Assembly (NCBI GenBank): GCA_004009845.1
Contig: RMBW01000142.1
Coordinates: 1 to 63,813 of the forward strand
DNA: 63,813 bases
DNA from: Davidsoniella eucalypti
Lineage: Eukaryota > Ascomycota > Sordariomycetes > Microascales > Ceratocystidaceae
Reading direction: 5' to 3'
Shown here piece by piece: positions 12,141-24,142 of the stretch (positions are counted from its first letter, which is position 1; each line of letters begins with the position of its first letter). Position numbers and translations under genes: made by a program. The notes under the pieces are model-generated. The model was not told where the DNA came from, ran no database searches, and saw nothing but the letters and a program-made list of their open reading frames with translations.

Positions 12141-13261
12141 TATAGGCCAGAAATCTACGTAGTCGGGCTTAAAGATACGGCTAGGAATAGCGTGTCGCAG
12201 ACGTTGTAGAAGTTATGGTTTCTACAGTGCTCGATCCCCCAGCTACAGGTTATCACGACACCAGGTATAGAGCCCTTTTTTTATATCGTTTACGGTTGTT
12301 TGTATAGGTCGATCAAAGCTTGAGTCCGGTTACTGAATAAGTAAGTTCACACAAAGGCACAGGAACCAAGAGAAAAACAATAGGCGAAAGAAAAGTCAAG
12401 AAACCGCTAAACGCGTGTGAAATTTCCCAGAAGAGAATCTAAGGGTTGCCTAGCCAAAGGGGATCTCAGGCTCTGTAATTAGAAGGTTGAGCTGCTAGAA
12501 ACTCGGTTGGCACGATATGGCGCCTTTTGTAGGATAACAAACGTGAAAATAAAAAAGGCAACTAAATTATCACCGCAATGCTCATTAATTGCTCTTCAAC
12601 TTGCTAGACAAACAATAGTAGCTTTCAGCCTCGTCGCAAGGATTCTTGCCAAAGAAAAAAAAAAAGAAGAAAAAGAAAGGATTCCCGTCGCCTAAGCAAT
12701 TGGCAGCCTGCTTCCCTACAAAACAGCAGTCGTCGTTGTAGCTAGTAAATGAAACGCGCTATCAGTGGCTCTACAGAAGCTTAAGCCTCTAGAATTCCAG
12801 CGAGCACTAAAATTCCAAGCTAGCTTTGTTCTTCTTTAGCGTTTCTTAGTCATGTGGAGTGTCACGTGATGGACCCATTTCACTGGAAAAAAATTGTATC
12901 GTTTAAATAGATCGTGGGGCAGCGTCCACCTTTTATTTCTTTTCTTCTCCTTTCTTCTTCATGTCATTTGGCGTTCATATTAGAGTCTCGGAATAAGATA
13001 CCTTCAATACTTATTCAGGTCCCACGCGGCCTCTCAGCGCGCTCAATGATAGCCTAGAAGAACCAGCGCCCCCCCTAAATTTGGTCTGCAACTTTTTCAC
13101 TGCGTCCAGCTAAGGATCGAGGGTGGCACATTCTTCACTAACCAAACCCTTTTTCTTTTCCAAAGATCCAAGATGCCATCCTGATGACTTTTAGTCGATT
13201 ATTCCTGTAATATATATGTACATTGTAACATCATAAATGACGTTCGTCGATTCTGTGCATT
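12141..13261. other. Intergenic: Nup84 promoter side and CMC4 3' side
   Basis: Upstream of NUP84 and downstream of CMC4, both minus strand. Contains a purine-rich tract at 12650-12685 and a TCACGTGA palindrome at about 12861-12868. The short ORFs look random. No gene seen. Confidence 0.5.
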
Positions 13262-13721
13262 CTATTTCTCGGCGCGCATGATTTCCAGCCGCCGTCTCAA
13301 AATCACCGGCTGTGGGCAACTAAGAGATCTCTCGTGGTCACCCATCTTCTGGTAGAATGCTTCGCAGCAATCATACAACGCCAGAATCGTGTTTGTACAT
13401 CTAGCCTCGTTAAAGTTGTTCTTGTTCAGACAGTCTGTTTATCGAATAGTGTCAATCAAGAGTTCAGGCGCTTCGTGGTCATTGTTGAATAGCCCGGAAA
13501 TATATATATGTATGTACTTACTCTGGATCGCACACTTTGAATTCATCAATATATATCTTGTTAACGTCCATTACATAAATCAAAAACATCTCATGTGGAA
13601 GTAGATCGGATATCTTACAGCTTGTGGTTTGCATGGCTGCTCGGCAGCTAGGCCTTGTTGTAAGGTGACCTAGTGAACATTAGCATAGGCAAGATATAAA
13701 AGGGCATGGCAAAACTACCAT
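13262..13721 (-). CDS. CMC4: Mitochondrial CX9C protein Cmc4 homolog
   Basis: A small split gene, too fragmented for ORF finding: exons 13721-13719 (ATG only), 13669-13619, 13534-13522 (13 nt) and 13434-13262, total 240 nt, 79 residues. The assembled protein begins MVTLQQGLAAEQPCKPQACA and continues IQNCLNKNNFNEARC and LALYDCCEAFYQ. Its seven cysteines (14, 19, 24, 35, 45, 46, 62) have spacing CX4CX4CX10CX9CC, which matches CMC4 (human MTCP1 neighbour p8), a disulfide-rich protein imported into the mitochondrial intermembrane space by the Mia40 relay. Introns: 49 nt (GTAGTT, branch GCTAATG, CTAG), 84 nt (GTAAGA...AAAG, a weak acceptor) and 87 nt (GTAAGT...AACAG). Exons 2-4 are well supported by the cysteine pattern; the ATG-only first exon is the least certain, but the frame upstream of 13669 is closed by TAG. 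Confidence 0.82.
13522..13534 (-). other. CMC4: 13-nt microexon of CMC4
   Basis: TGTGCGATCCAGA, read on the minus strand, supplies Cys-Ala-Ile-Gln plus one base, completing the conserved ACxIQxC motif between the flanking exons. It is followed by a perfect GTAAGT donor; its AAAG acceptor is unusual. Confidence 0.7.
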
Positions 13722-14765
13722 TGTTCTCTATAGCGCTGATGTATCCGCAATGTGAGTATTCTTAAAGGAAACAAGAACACTTATACGACAACCTGAAGGT
13801 TTTACAAAAGCTTTGCATTCAACTTTCTTGTCTTAGTAAGCCACCCTAGCTAAGCTTACTTGACCCTAAAACGAGTTCTTCGCTCTTGACTTCATAAAAG
13901 ATATTTGAACTATAACGTGGTTATACATCTATTTAATCTATCTATCTAATAATACTACCTAGTCATTGGATTTTAAATTTGCACACAAGTGCAATCATGA
14001 TCAAAACACCATTGTTGTTTTCGTCAAGTTCAGAGAAGCCTCCTTCAAAAATGAAGTTTTAGACGGGTGTTTTTCGTAAGGGTTAATGCCAAACCCTATA
14101 CAAATAGCCTGCACCCTGAACCCAGGCTTCTAGTAACATCTTCTTCGCTTTTCCCTTGAATGAAATAAACTCCCAATTTTACCCAAATCACAACAAACAT
14201 TCGCCAGAAAAAACTACCACAAGAGCAGGAGTCGTTACAGCTATTTCTTTACATCTACATCTTATAGAAAAGCCTATTGCCAAAAGGTATTTCATCTCAC
14301 CACATCACTTACTTTTCAATACCAAGCGTTTTCCATACATAGCGAAAGACCTTCTCGATCACCGCCAGCCGCCTCTATCTGCCTATCCAACGCCACTTTT
14401 ATATCTGCAAAGAACGAAGAATCTTGGCTACACCGCGTTATATCTTGGCTCGACACTGCAAATCCGGTAAATTATGGCTTCTTGGCAATACAAAGAGAGA
14501 TTGGAACTGGGCGATGATGTCATTGTCGATATACCATCGGGCACTCACGATACTTGGCAAGAGCGCGCATGATCTGGCTGTCGCAATGAAGCAAAATATC
14601 CCATCGCGATTAGGATGTGGCATCGATTGACGTAATACACATACTAACAATACCAAAGCTTGTACAGCACGGCTTACACGAAGCGTATCCATTCGACCTG
14701 AGTAGAATAAGCTCTACGCCCCCGAATTTATTGTTAATCGCGAACAACCATTTATCTTATTCAAA
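13722..14765. other. Divergent intergenic region, CMC4 / SUMO promoters
   Basis: Shared upstream DNA of CMC4 (minus) and the SUMO gene (plus). The part after about 14,140 is likely SUMO 5' leader. A 104-codon ORF at 14156-14470 is of leader-like composition and has no recognisable domain. No other gene seen. Confidence 0.5.
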
Positions 14766-15114
14766 ATGGGTGACGATACTCCCGTTGAGCACCTCAATAT
14801 CAAGGTGACGGATAACAACAACGAAGTCTTCTTCAAGATCAAGCGCAGCACCAAGCTGGAAAAGCTCATGAATGCCTTTTGTGAGAGACAGGGCAAGAAT
14901 ACTAGCTCTGTCCGGTTCTTATTCGAGGGTCAGCGTGTCCAGACCACAGACACACCCGACACTGTAAGTACAAGAACAAAGATACAGCACATGATTGATT
15001 ACAAATCACACAAATTTACTGACATGCCGCTCTTACTACTACTACTAGCTGGAGATGCAGGACGGTGACACGTTGGAGGTCCATCAGGAGCAGACTGGTG
15101 GCGCCAGCCTGTAG
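14766..15114 (+). CDS. SMT3: SUMO (Smt3/Pmt3)
   Basis: Two exons, 14766-14963 and 15049-15114, joined across an 85-nt intron (GTAAGT...ACTAG), encode 87 residues of small ubiquitin-like modifier. The ubiquitin-like fold is clear: HLNIKVTDNNNEVFFKIKRS, LEKLMNAFCERQGKNTSSVR, FLFEGQRVQTTDTPDTLEMQ and DGDTLEVHQEQTGGASL. The Gly-Gly at 83-84 is the conjugation site after the SUMO protease (Ulp1 type) removes the last three residues, ASL. It is conjugated to lysines by Aos1-Uba2 and Ubc9 in the nucleus. The N-terminal tail before the first beta strand is only about nine residues (MGDDTPVEH) and has no lysine, shorter than in many homologs; the upstream frame is closed by TAG and has no other ATG. 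Confidence 0.95.
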
Positions 15115-16787
15115 TCATATGTGAGGGCCGAGGGTCTATAGGAGGGAGACGAGCGTGGTGTTTCTTTTCACAAAGCTTTGGACAAAGAAGCTTAAAAGGG
15201 GGACTCCGTCGATAACTGAACCGAGTTCTTGATTTATCCCGACTTTTTTTTTGGCTTTTCTTTATACTGTTTACGCGACTACGATCCATGGTTTCCTTTG
15301 TCTTGGGCTGGGCGGTTGCCTCCTTGTTGAGTTCAGGTGCCGTTCATCTATTTCTACTTGATGTATGTACGTATCTATCTATACATACATCGAAAGTCTA
15401 ATGCCTACTTAGGTTAAGTCGTTCGTCTTGGGGATTAACAACCCCTCTCAAATACTAATTGCAATTTTTGCATCGGCTATTTATTTACCAACCAATACCG
15501 ACAGCAGATACTAGGTCAACCTCTAGAACCTAAATTTCTGATGATTAAAGTTGGAAATTGAAATTATCGTGCTACATTACGCACAACGGGGTATTAATAA
15601 AAAGAAAATAGATATATTGTTGAAGATTAGGTTTGAATGTAACAGAATTATTCTCCTCGCATAACCATCCATCATATTCTATCTATCAATATGCAACCAA
15701 AATATAGACCGACTGTGAAAGCAAGATGTATCATGTGAACAAGCTGCTACCATAGATACAGCAGCAGACTGTGAATCAGTGACAAGCAACAATAGCTAAG
15801 CAAATACATGGACAGAACAGACATACACAAACTAAATGGATATAGATCAAAGATGAGAAAAGAGACATGAAGATGCGCAAGAAGTACATAACAATGTATT
15901 CAAAAAAGCGAGAAAAAAAACACCCAAAGGGCAACCAAAACAAAACTCCCAAAAAGAGTATGAAAGAGCAAAACAAGCTGAGAAAACCACCAGTGTAAAA
16001 AAATATGAGGTGGACTGGGATAGGATAAAGGTGAAAATTTTGTGTCATGGTGTGAACCAGAAAAAAAAAAGCAGGAATCCGTGTCGTCGTTAAGATGATA
16101 AAAAAGAGCAGATTAAATAAGAAAACCCGTTTATGCAGAGGAAAGTGGCGATAGAAAGAGATGATGCAGAACAAACCCAGATATAACAAAAACCCCCACG
16201 AATACAAACCCTTACGAATAGGCGAGAAAGAGGTTCAGAATCAATGTCCCTGGGGTATCAGAACACAGCTGATAATTGCAAGGAACATAGACTCTTGACC
16301 AGGAGAAAAAAAGAAAAGAAAAAAAGAACAAGAAGAGCAAAACAACTAACCTAAATCGAGTGAGGAAGGATAAAGAGATCACGAAGATCCAGCAGAATCC
16401 AGCCGAAGATGATGGAAAAAAAAGCAAACAAGAAAAAAAAAGCAAGTGAGGATGCATGCCCAATATACAGAGCATTACAACCGAATTTTGAAAAAAAAAG
16501 AAATAACAAAAGAGCCAAAAAGACCAGAAAAGGGGAAGGGCAGACACTTGTGAGCCGCAAGGTTAAAGCAAATCTGGGGGTTATGCCACATAAAAAAGAA
16601 GAACTGGAAAGCAAAAAAAAGAAACATGAAACGCCGATGCAATGACTTATGAATGGACGGGATTAGGGAGAGACGAAGAAGAAGACAAGAGTACAGAAAA
16701 GTTGAAGACGGAAAACCACTTGGTAGTATCATCAAGACAGCTTCGCTGAACCCAGCCGACGAAGGAGAGAGAGAGAGGACCTACCGC
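15115..16787. other. Convergent intergenic region, A-rich 3' UTRs
   Basis: Between SUMO (plus) and the LIM gene (minus). 15,780-16,700 is strongly A-rich on the plus strand (T-rich on the minus strand), giving Phe/Leu/Ser-rich or Lys-rich chance ORFs. These fit the long 3' UTR of the LIM gene. No gene seen. Confidence 0.55.
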
Positions 16788-19737
16788 TCATCTCTTAAGC
16801 TCGCGCATACGGCAGTGCGTGCAAAGAACCACGGTAGAACCATCCCGCTCTACCGGAAAGATCTGGCCATCGTCGAAGCCACTATCGCAGGTATTGCAGC
16901 GGAAGCAAGCGTCATGCCACTCGCCGCCCAATGCCTGGATATACTGACCGATGACTGCAGTATTGCACTTCTTACACTTTGGTGCGCGGCGTTCAGTGCG
17001 TTGCGTCTGGCACCGGATACACCAGGCATAGCCGTCCTTTTCGATGTGCGTCATGCCATGCTCGAACGGATCACCGCACTCGGCACAGAAGAAATGGCCG
17101 TAGTGCCAGTGGTTGCCCAGCGCCACAATGTGCTCGCCGAGAATAGGCGTCTTGCAGTGCTTGCAGCGTGGCGCAAACTGTTCATGCCAGTCGAGATGAC
17201 AGAAGAACCGAAGACGGTCATCGCCATCGTCGATGGCAGTCTTGCCGGCTTCGTCGGGCACGTGGTGACCCGAGTTACGCAGACGGATGCGTTCTAGACG
17301 CTCGGCACGCGGGCCTTCGGGCTCGGGACTGATCTCGAGGGCTTCGAGATTGGTGCCACACGTGTAGCACGAGAAGCACGTGGGATGGAACTTTTCGCGG
17401 GACCCGGCTAGTTGCACGAAGCGACCCTCGATGGGCAAGCCGCACTCGTGGCACAGCGTCATGCCGCGTCGGATACTGCCGGGAGCAGGACTCCAGTGGT
17501 GGCGTGGGTGTCTCGGGAGCGGACGCTTTCCGCCAGGACCAGCCGGAGTCGGTAGAGGACGGGCACTGGCGGAAGAAGCACTATCGTTGCTGGGAGCATC
17601 GCCGGGGGCGACGATAGTCGGGACCGCGGGTCGTGCTGGTGTATCGTCATCTGTGCTAACGCTGATCGAAGGGACCGAAGACCCATCGTCAGGCAGCGAG
17701 ATGGTCGGGATCGGGGGTGCGTTCCTGCTAGCCCTGTTGGAGGAATAAGAGGAAGCATCGTCGTCACATGCAATGGAAATAGAAGGAACCGGCACATCTA
17801 TGGTTGGTACATTCACGTTGGGCGTCCGCCGAGGCGGCTCAGAGTCTTGCGACACCGAGATAGAAGGCGGCACCATTTGGATCCCTGGGCGGGTTCCTGT
17901 TGAAGGAAGTCCACGGGAGCCGTGGACAGCGGAGAAGTATCCAGATGCTCCTTGGGATCCATATCCATTACAGGGCGGGGTCGATCCGCTCGGCGCAACT
18001 GCAATAGCAGGGACCGAGACGGATGAAGAAGGCGGCGAAGACCTGCCGTTGCCTAGGCGCTTATCAGTCGATTCGTCGGGTGGCGTCCAGTTGGCATCGA
18101 AGCTTACAATGGGCCGTCCAGGATTATCGCTGACGGCGGTGGGAGTAGGAATCTTGCGATCCTTGTTCAGGCGGATGCGGGTAGCATTACGTAGGTCGTC
18201 GGGACGGATCTCGACACCGTTCTTGCGGGGGACATCGGTCACGGGAGAGGTCGAGGGCAGCGGAGTCGACTCCGACGATTGAGAGCGCTTGTACATGGGA
18301 TTGCGGGACTGCGATGGCGGGTTGCGGTGGATCTCGACACGTGACAGCGGCTCGGTGCTGCTACGCTCGTATGGCTTGATGGGCGTCGGCAGCGGACGGG
18401 AGTTAACCGCCGAGGCTGACGGGCGCGGACCAGCCACACGCGGCGCGGCAGGAGTCTGAGTGCGCGACTCGGGCTCCTCCCAGATCTGCTCGCCCGAGAA
18501 CGGACGGTCGATCTCGCCGCTGATGTTGCGCTTCATGCTGCTGCGGCGACGAGGCGTAGGCGCGTACTTGCCAGAGTTGAGGCCAGAGTACGACTTGGAG
18601 GGCGACGAGGCGGAGCGCGAGGCACTGTGTGTGCTCTCGGTCGGCGACACGGACGGCTCGTCGATAGCGGACTGGTGCGCCGATTCCGAAAAAGGACGCG
18701 GCGGGCGAGCACCCTGGTAGTCGCTATCGGCAGAGCTGTTCGAGGCCGACCGGTCACGTGCCAGGCCAGAGGGCACGATGTCGTCACCGTAGATGCCGGC
18801 GGCGGCCGTTCTCGCGTGCTTGTAGCTGTCCTTGCGCAGGTGCGGTCGGTAGGCATACGGAGCATTCGGGTTTGGCACGACGCCGTGCTGGTGCTGCCAG
18901 ACTAGCTCAGACGCTTCGTCCAGCGCATTGCTGTAGACGCGCTCCTCCTCCTCGTTGTGCCGCGGGACGGACGCGGCGATAGATCCGGTGCCGACCGGCG
19001 GCGATGGAGAGTTCCGCGCACGGCTGGAGTCGCGCATGTCTAGAACCTCCATCGCATGGCGCAACGAGTGTGCCTCCTCCTTCTCCATCCAGCGCGATCC
19101 CCGCTCGATGTACGTGGTGCTAGGGACCACCTCGGACGATTTCAGCGGGGACACGGGCTTGGCTGGGTAGTAGTCCTTGGCCTGGCCGCTGGTGCTGTAG
19201 CGCACGCTGCCGTTCACTGTGCTGTCATCGGTGGCCGTTGTGTTGCGCGACAAGGCAAACGACGCCTGGTCGGGCACGGTGGCGGATGACGAGGCTGAAG
19301 TCGACGCTGTGGCCGTCGTATTTGCAGATCCCATGGACATGCGGTTCTGTGATCGCCGTGGTTCGGCAGGCTGTTCGCGGGCGCCGGCAGGCCGGTTTTG
19401 GCGGCTGTTTCGCAGGTCGGCGAGATAGGCGGCTACAGGCAAAAGAAAACAACATGTTAGTCAGCACTCACATCACTCACTCACGCTTCGGCTCGAGGGT
19501 TGCACGCGTCGGTTTTGTCTTCGTGAAGCGGCAGTTGCGAAATATGGAACGGGCAGCGAACGCAGGATAAGAAAATAGACGGAAATCAAAACAAAACACG
19601 GCGAAAGAAAGAAGCAGAAACAGAGAAAGATTTGTAAACAGAAAAGAAGAGGCGGTCCTACCAAATTGGTCGTCCTTCATGTATGTTGGTGACGGCGGCG
19701 TCACCTTGCGTCTGTGTTGGCTGCCGTTCTTGAACAT
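16788..19737 (-). CDS. pxl1: Paxillin-like protein with three LIM domains
   Basis: Two exons, 19737-19662 and 19432-16788, with a 229-nt intron (GTAGGA...TGTAG) encode 906 residues. The N-terminus joins as MKDDQFAAYLADLRNSRQNR, a conserved start of fungal paxillin-like proteins. Residues about 50-670 are disordered, rich in Ser, Pro, Arg and Asp. Three LIM zinc-finger domains lie at the C-terminus: LIM1 about 686-775 (CHECGLP, HPTCFSCYTC; about 40 extra residues between its two zinc modules), LIM2 about 782-834 (CKHCKTP, YGHFFCAEC), LIM3 about 845-899 (CKKCNTA, HDACFRCNTC, CTHC). Fission yeast Pxl1 acts at the cytokinetic ring with myosin II and calcineurin; a similar cortical or septation role is inferred. 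The first exon start (MFKNGS at 19737) is the least certain point. Confidence 0.88.
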
Positions 19738-22700
19738 CGTGAAGATCTCGCGGAGGCTCTGTTCCTCGATCGGTGGTCGGGAATGGGTGAAGAGAGATGT
19801 CGAAAGCCAGAGAATATGGAAATATATAGCAAGCGACGTCAGAGACTCCAGAAGAAAGAGCAGCACCGTCCGTCCTTATGTTCTTTTTTGCTGCTTCCCA
19901 GCAAGCTTTGCACCAGGAAGGATCACTGCGACCGCAAACGAAATTAAAAGCACAAACAGACAATCGTGCTCGCTAGGGCCTATTTGGGCGTTTTTGGCTG
20001 CTAGTCGCGATCTTGCCAGATGGCTGTGTGATTTGTGCTATGGGAGTTCGATATCCGCAAGCAGTCGTATCAAAGAATCAGCTGACGAGAAACAACAAAG
20101 AGACTGGCGTAGAAACAGTCGGAATGGAAAGCAATGGAAAAAAGCAAACACAAAACTAGCCAGGAGAACATCAAGAGCAGTCTCGACGCGCTGCGCTCAG
20201 GCGGCGCCGCTCCCCTTATTAAATATTTACTCACGATGTCTCTGTTGTTTTGCTTTCTGTGCCCGTATCTTTGCTGCCGGGCCCCTGTAGCCAACTGTGT
20301 CTTTGTTTTTCCTGGGTGCATGGCCCCCTGAATCGACGCTCCTGTTAGCGACAGCAAGCCCGCATTGCCGTTATTCGCGCCTGTATATTAATATTGGCCT
20401 TTACCTTCAGCGCACTGCTGCAGGGAGGCTACAGAAGGAGACGCTACAGCAATAGAAGCCCATGCTGTGTCGGCCGGGGTCTCGTCTGTCGCTGGGGCAA
20501 CCAGAAGACACCGGATATCTTTTTCTTTTTCTTTTTCTTTCAATCCTGACAACCACGACCCATCCCAGAGAATTGATGTTCAAGCTTTGATTCTCGCCGC
20601 CGCGACGGTACGTTTCATGCGACGACCCTGTGAGTACGACTATAAAACAAGTCGCTCATATTAGTGCGTGTATGGTATGTATACTAATCTATTCAATCGC
20701 TCTCCCGGTGCGCTGTTCATCCACGACGATCGCGATCCCAGGCCGCTCGCTCGCTTATTAGAACGCTCAGAAATAATCAATAACACGAGCTTGGCCACCA
20801 GCTTGACGCTCAAGCGAGCCGAGAGCCTGGCATCCCTAGCGACAAATCTACCAAAATAAAGGGAAAAACGCACAGGCGCTGATCTTGAAACACCACAAGC
20901 ACGTCTATCGCCTTCTCAAGACCTGTTTGCAACTCTCTTCTCACCGTTTTAGCATAGCCCGATAGCAGGCTGCCCTTGAGTCTCCTCCTGGCGGCCCAGT
21001 CGGCATCTGTATGCAAGCACTTTCTGCAGGTCATGGTCCTATCCTCAAGGTCTTATCCCCTCCTCCTCATGGTCTATCCTCATGGCTTCTGTCCTGTTTC
21101 TTCAACCTTCCATCTTAGCCTATTCGGTTGTAAAGCGCACGGAAGCTGTGTTCACTTGGCCCAGAATAGGTTTCAAACATGGTGTATAGCTTCTTCTCGT
21201 GACTTACTATCATGCCTGTATGTATTCTTGCAAGGTCAGTTGTGGGCTGTAAGTTCTATCCCAACCTACCCTGTATATCCATCATCTACATTCTACGTAT
21301 ATTCTACGTATATTCTACGACGCTCCTCAGCGTCTGTGCAGACGCCGTTGATACCGATGCTGATGCTAATGCTGCATTATGCAATGTGTGTTTATCCATC
21401 CTGTTCTTCCTACTTCTTATATCTCTATGACTGGCATGTACTTATACATACAAGTCTGTGAGTCTGTGTACAACGGGCCTGCCCAGTGCATATGTTTGTC
21501 TTGTTTCGATATGCAAGCACTCAAAACCCACCCAGCCGATCAGCGCTATCTTGGTGTCACATTCTTTCTGTTTTTTTTTCCTCTTTTGATTGTCTCCTCC
21601 CTCGTCTCTAGCTCTGCCGTCGTCATCACACTGAATTGATCTGTGCATCAGCCTACCCAGTCTATCCATACATAGTTAGTTTCTGCTATTCATAGCGTTG
21701 CAACATGGAATCACTAGAATAATGCATAGAAAAAGTAAACAAGCCTATCATTATCCATGGTCATGTCGCGTAGCCCATCGTCTCGATAGCTTATGCCAAG
21801 CTAATGATATGCTACTACTAGTGCAGCCAGCCCGCATATGGATCCCTAGGCAACGGAGTTCACCTATGTATACAAAAGCACAAATACATATGCACCTCTT
21901 ATGCCGCCCCAAAACTCCAAAACACATGTGTGTGCTGACATATGGCACATGTGTGTTCACAAAGTTGCCATACAGCCTCTTTTTCTTCACATGATTCATA
22001 GCATCGTCACATGCAAACACACACCAAACAATGACTTAGAATGCCCAAACGGCGTAGCGGTCTACTTTATTTTCATCGTGAATTCGCCCAGGTTCATCAC
22101 ACGCGACAAGCCATGGTTCACACGCTGTTTTACCTGGTCGTCTCTCCCATATCTTACTATGTATACCTATACTTGTTAGTTTTTATTCCGATATCATCCC
22201 ATCTACAAAGAGCCCATGTTCCAATGACTTCGGTTTGTTTCCATCATTTATCTGCCATGTGCTTTTGCCTTCTATATACCGTGATAATGTCATAGATATT
22301 GCGCACGTACCGCGACTTCATATAAACAAAGGGCTAGAAATAATATAAATAAATGCATAACACGTCAAGCATAAAAGCTTATCTACTCTCAAGGCCTGGA
22401 ACTTTGTTATCGCCATGGTTATATCTAGCATCATATACACAACTAGTCTATAATATACAACAGATATATGTAATATTATACCATGCCCGGTTGATATCAC
22501 GCCGCGATGTCCGTCTTTGTGTTGGCATTTTGTTGTTGATATATGAGAGCCACGACCTTTTTTGATATTCCTATTTTCTACTAACCCCTTCATTGTGCAT
22601 CCAGTCATTCATGCAAGTCAGTCTTCTAGGGTTTGCTATTACTACCATTTTGAGCTGTATACCCATGTTTCTTATTTGCTGTCGAAGAAGTTGAAAGCAA

Positions 22701-22831
22701 GAGAGAAAAAATATGAAGAAAAAATGGCGTTTTGATTTGATTCCTTGACCTATGATATACCCACGGTACAGTCGCCTCTATTCCTTGTGGACATTTGGTG
22801 CCCCTTGCCTACTCATCCCAACTCCGTTCAA
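19738..22831. other. Intergenic: LIM gene promoter and Cox19 3' side
   Basis: Three kilobases without a supported gene. 19,740-20,400 is likely promoter and 5' leader of the LIM gene. Simple repeats: a CTTTTT-type tract at about 20519-20540 and a TTCTACGTATA direct repeat at about 21290-21321. ORFs of 60-200 codons here have random-looking composition and overlap on both strands. Confidence 0.5.
21290..21321. repeat. Short tandem repeat, 11-bp unit
   Basis: Three consecutive copies of a TTCTACGTATA-like unit. Simple repeat in intergenic DNA. Confidence 0.75.
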
Positions 22832-24142
22832 TCATTGACTCCCTGCGGTCTTGTTTCCCAGAGAAGATGATGGCGCTGAAGCTGGCGTGGCAGAGCCTTT
22901 CTCTCCAAACCCTAGATTCTTGAACTCATCGCGAGCCATCAGATTGCTATTATATTACATGTAATTAGCCAATTTATGTCCTTATATAAAACCCATGATT
23001 GTTTAAGGAAAGCCAGAACAGGGGATAACTTTGAAGTAGTTTCTGTCCCCCCCCTGATGCTACTAGAACCGACTGCTTCTCGCTAGAAGGTAGATAGCTA
23101 GTTCACCTCTCAAGTTTAGAAACACGACAGGCTCCCGATTTTTTCGGGGATTGGAATAGTGGTTCTGCTTCAGCTCGATCAAAAAACTTACTTGTCCATT
23201 CGGCATGCAAGGTACCCTTTGGCTAGTTGACGGCATGCCTCGTCGTTCATACCGCGGACGTTTTGAAGGCAACCGAGATATTGCTTCATGATCGTCTTGC
23301 ACTCACCTAAAAAAGCGAGGATTTATATATTCATTGTTAGACAGGCACACCGGTTTATACATCAAATATTTAACCTCTTATATATTTCTTCCCTTGTCTT
23401 TTACACAGGAAGGTATTCAGAAACGAACAACCCAAAAAAAGAACAAGGCATGCATCCCAGTTCTGATATTCTATTTCTGGTTCAGCTTTCCCCCTTCTGT
23501 ACCATTATTGTATAATAGACACTGGAGCACTTGCACATTGTGTGGCAGGAAAGCTAGGTTCTACTTGTCCCTTTGCGTCTACAACTGTAAAATGTGTAGA
23601 ATCCTGATCTGATCTCGAAGAAAGGGTGACAATCAGGATGTGCTATACCAATGACTATGTCGTGAAGATCGGTTCAGGTACAAGTGTAGTGCATGTGCGA
23701 GATTCAGTTGTGCGGTAGGACAAGGGAGGTGTGTGCATGAGTAGATGGTGAATGATGGCACATGATGATGCTATCCACCACACACACAATGTATACCGAA
23801 AACAACTAACACGGGTAGTAGTTCGATACCATATGGTTGTATTGAGCTCATTCATCGTTCGTATGACTTACCATCATGATCAAGTGGGAAACTGCCTCTC
23901 TGTGGACTATAGATTGAACCCAATAATGGTGATGTTAGTAAGACAAAAGTCTAACTGCTCAGGTTTTCACTTGTATATGTCTTCGATTGGTGCACCTCTA
24001 CCAAGTTCCGGCTGTTTATTATTCTCCGATGTTCAGTTTTCGGTCATACCCCTCACCAGGTACTCGTGAAGAAAGGGAGGTTGACTTACGGCGAAGGCTT
24101 TGTGGTGAGTTTTCCACCACCTGGACTACCGAAACTGCTCAT
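22832..24142 (-). CDS. COX19: Cytochrome c oxidase assembly factor Cox19
   Basis: A four-exon gene recovered by joining short frames: 24142-24090, 23906-23872, 23306-23192 and 22946-22832 (318 nt, 105 residues). Introns are 183, 565 and 245 nt, with GTAAGT donors and TATAG/TTTAG acceptors, and all phases fit. The protein starts MSSFGSPGGGKL, then RGSFPLDHDGECK, QYLGCLQNVRGMNDEAC and YLACRMDNNLMARDEFKNLG. Cys32/Cys42 and Cys54/Cys64 form a twin CX9C motif, the Mia40 import and oxidative folding signature. Cox19 works in the mitochondrial intermembrane space with Cox11 in copper delivery to cytochrome c oxidase. The Ala/Ser-rich C-terminal tail (residues 83-105) looks lineage-specific. The 565-nt second intron is long for a filamentous fungus. 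Confidence 0.93.

Noticed and set aside
16653..18282. Long plus-strand ORFs over the LIM gene
   Set aside because: They are antisense shadows of GC-rich LIM coding sequence; the minus strand has intact zinc-finger motifs.
20668..20859. 63-codon plus-strand ORF of protein-like look
   Set aside because: No splice partners, competing ORF on the other strand, no domain.
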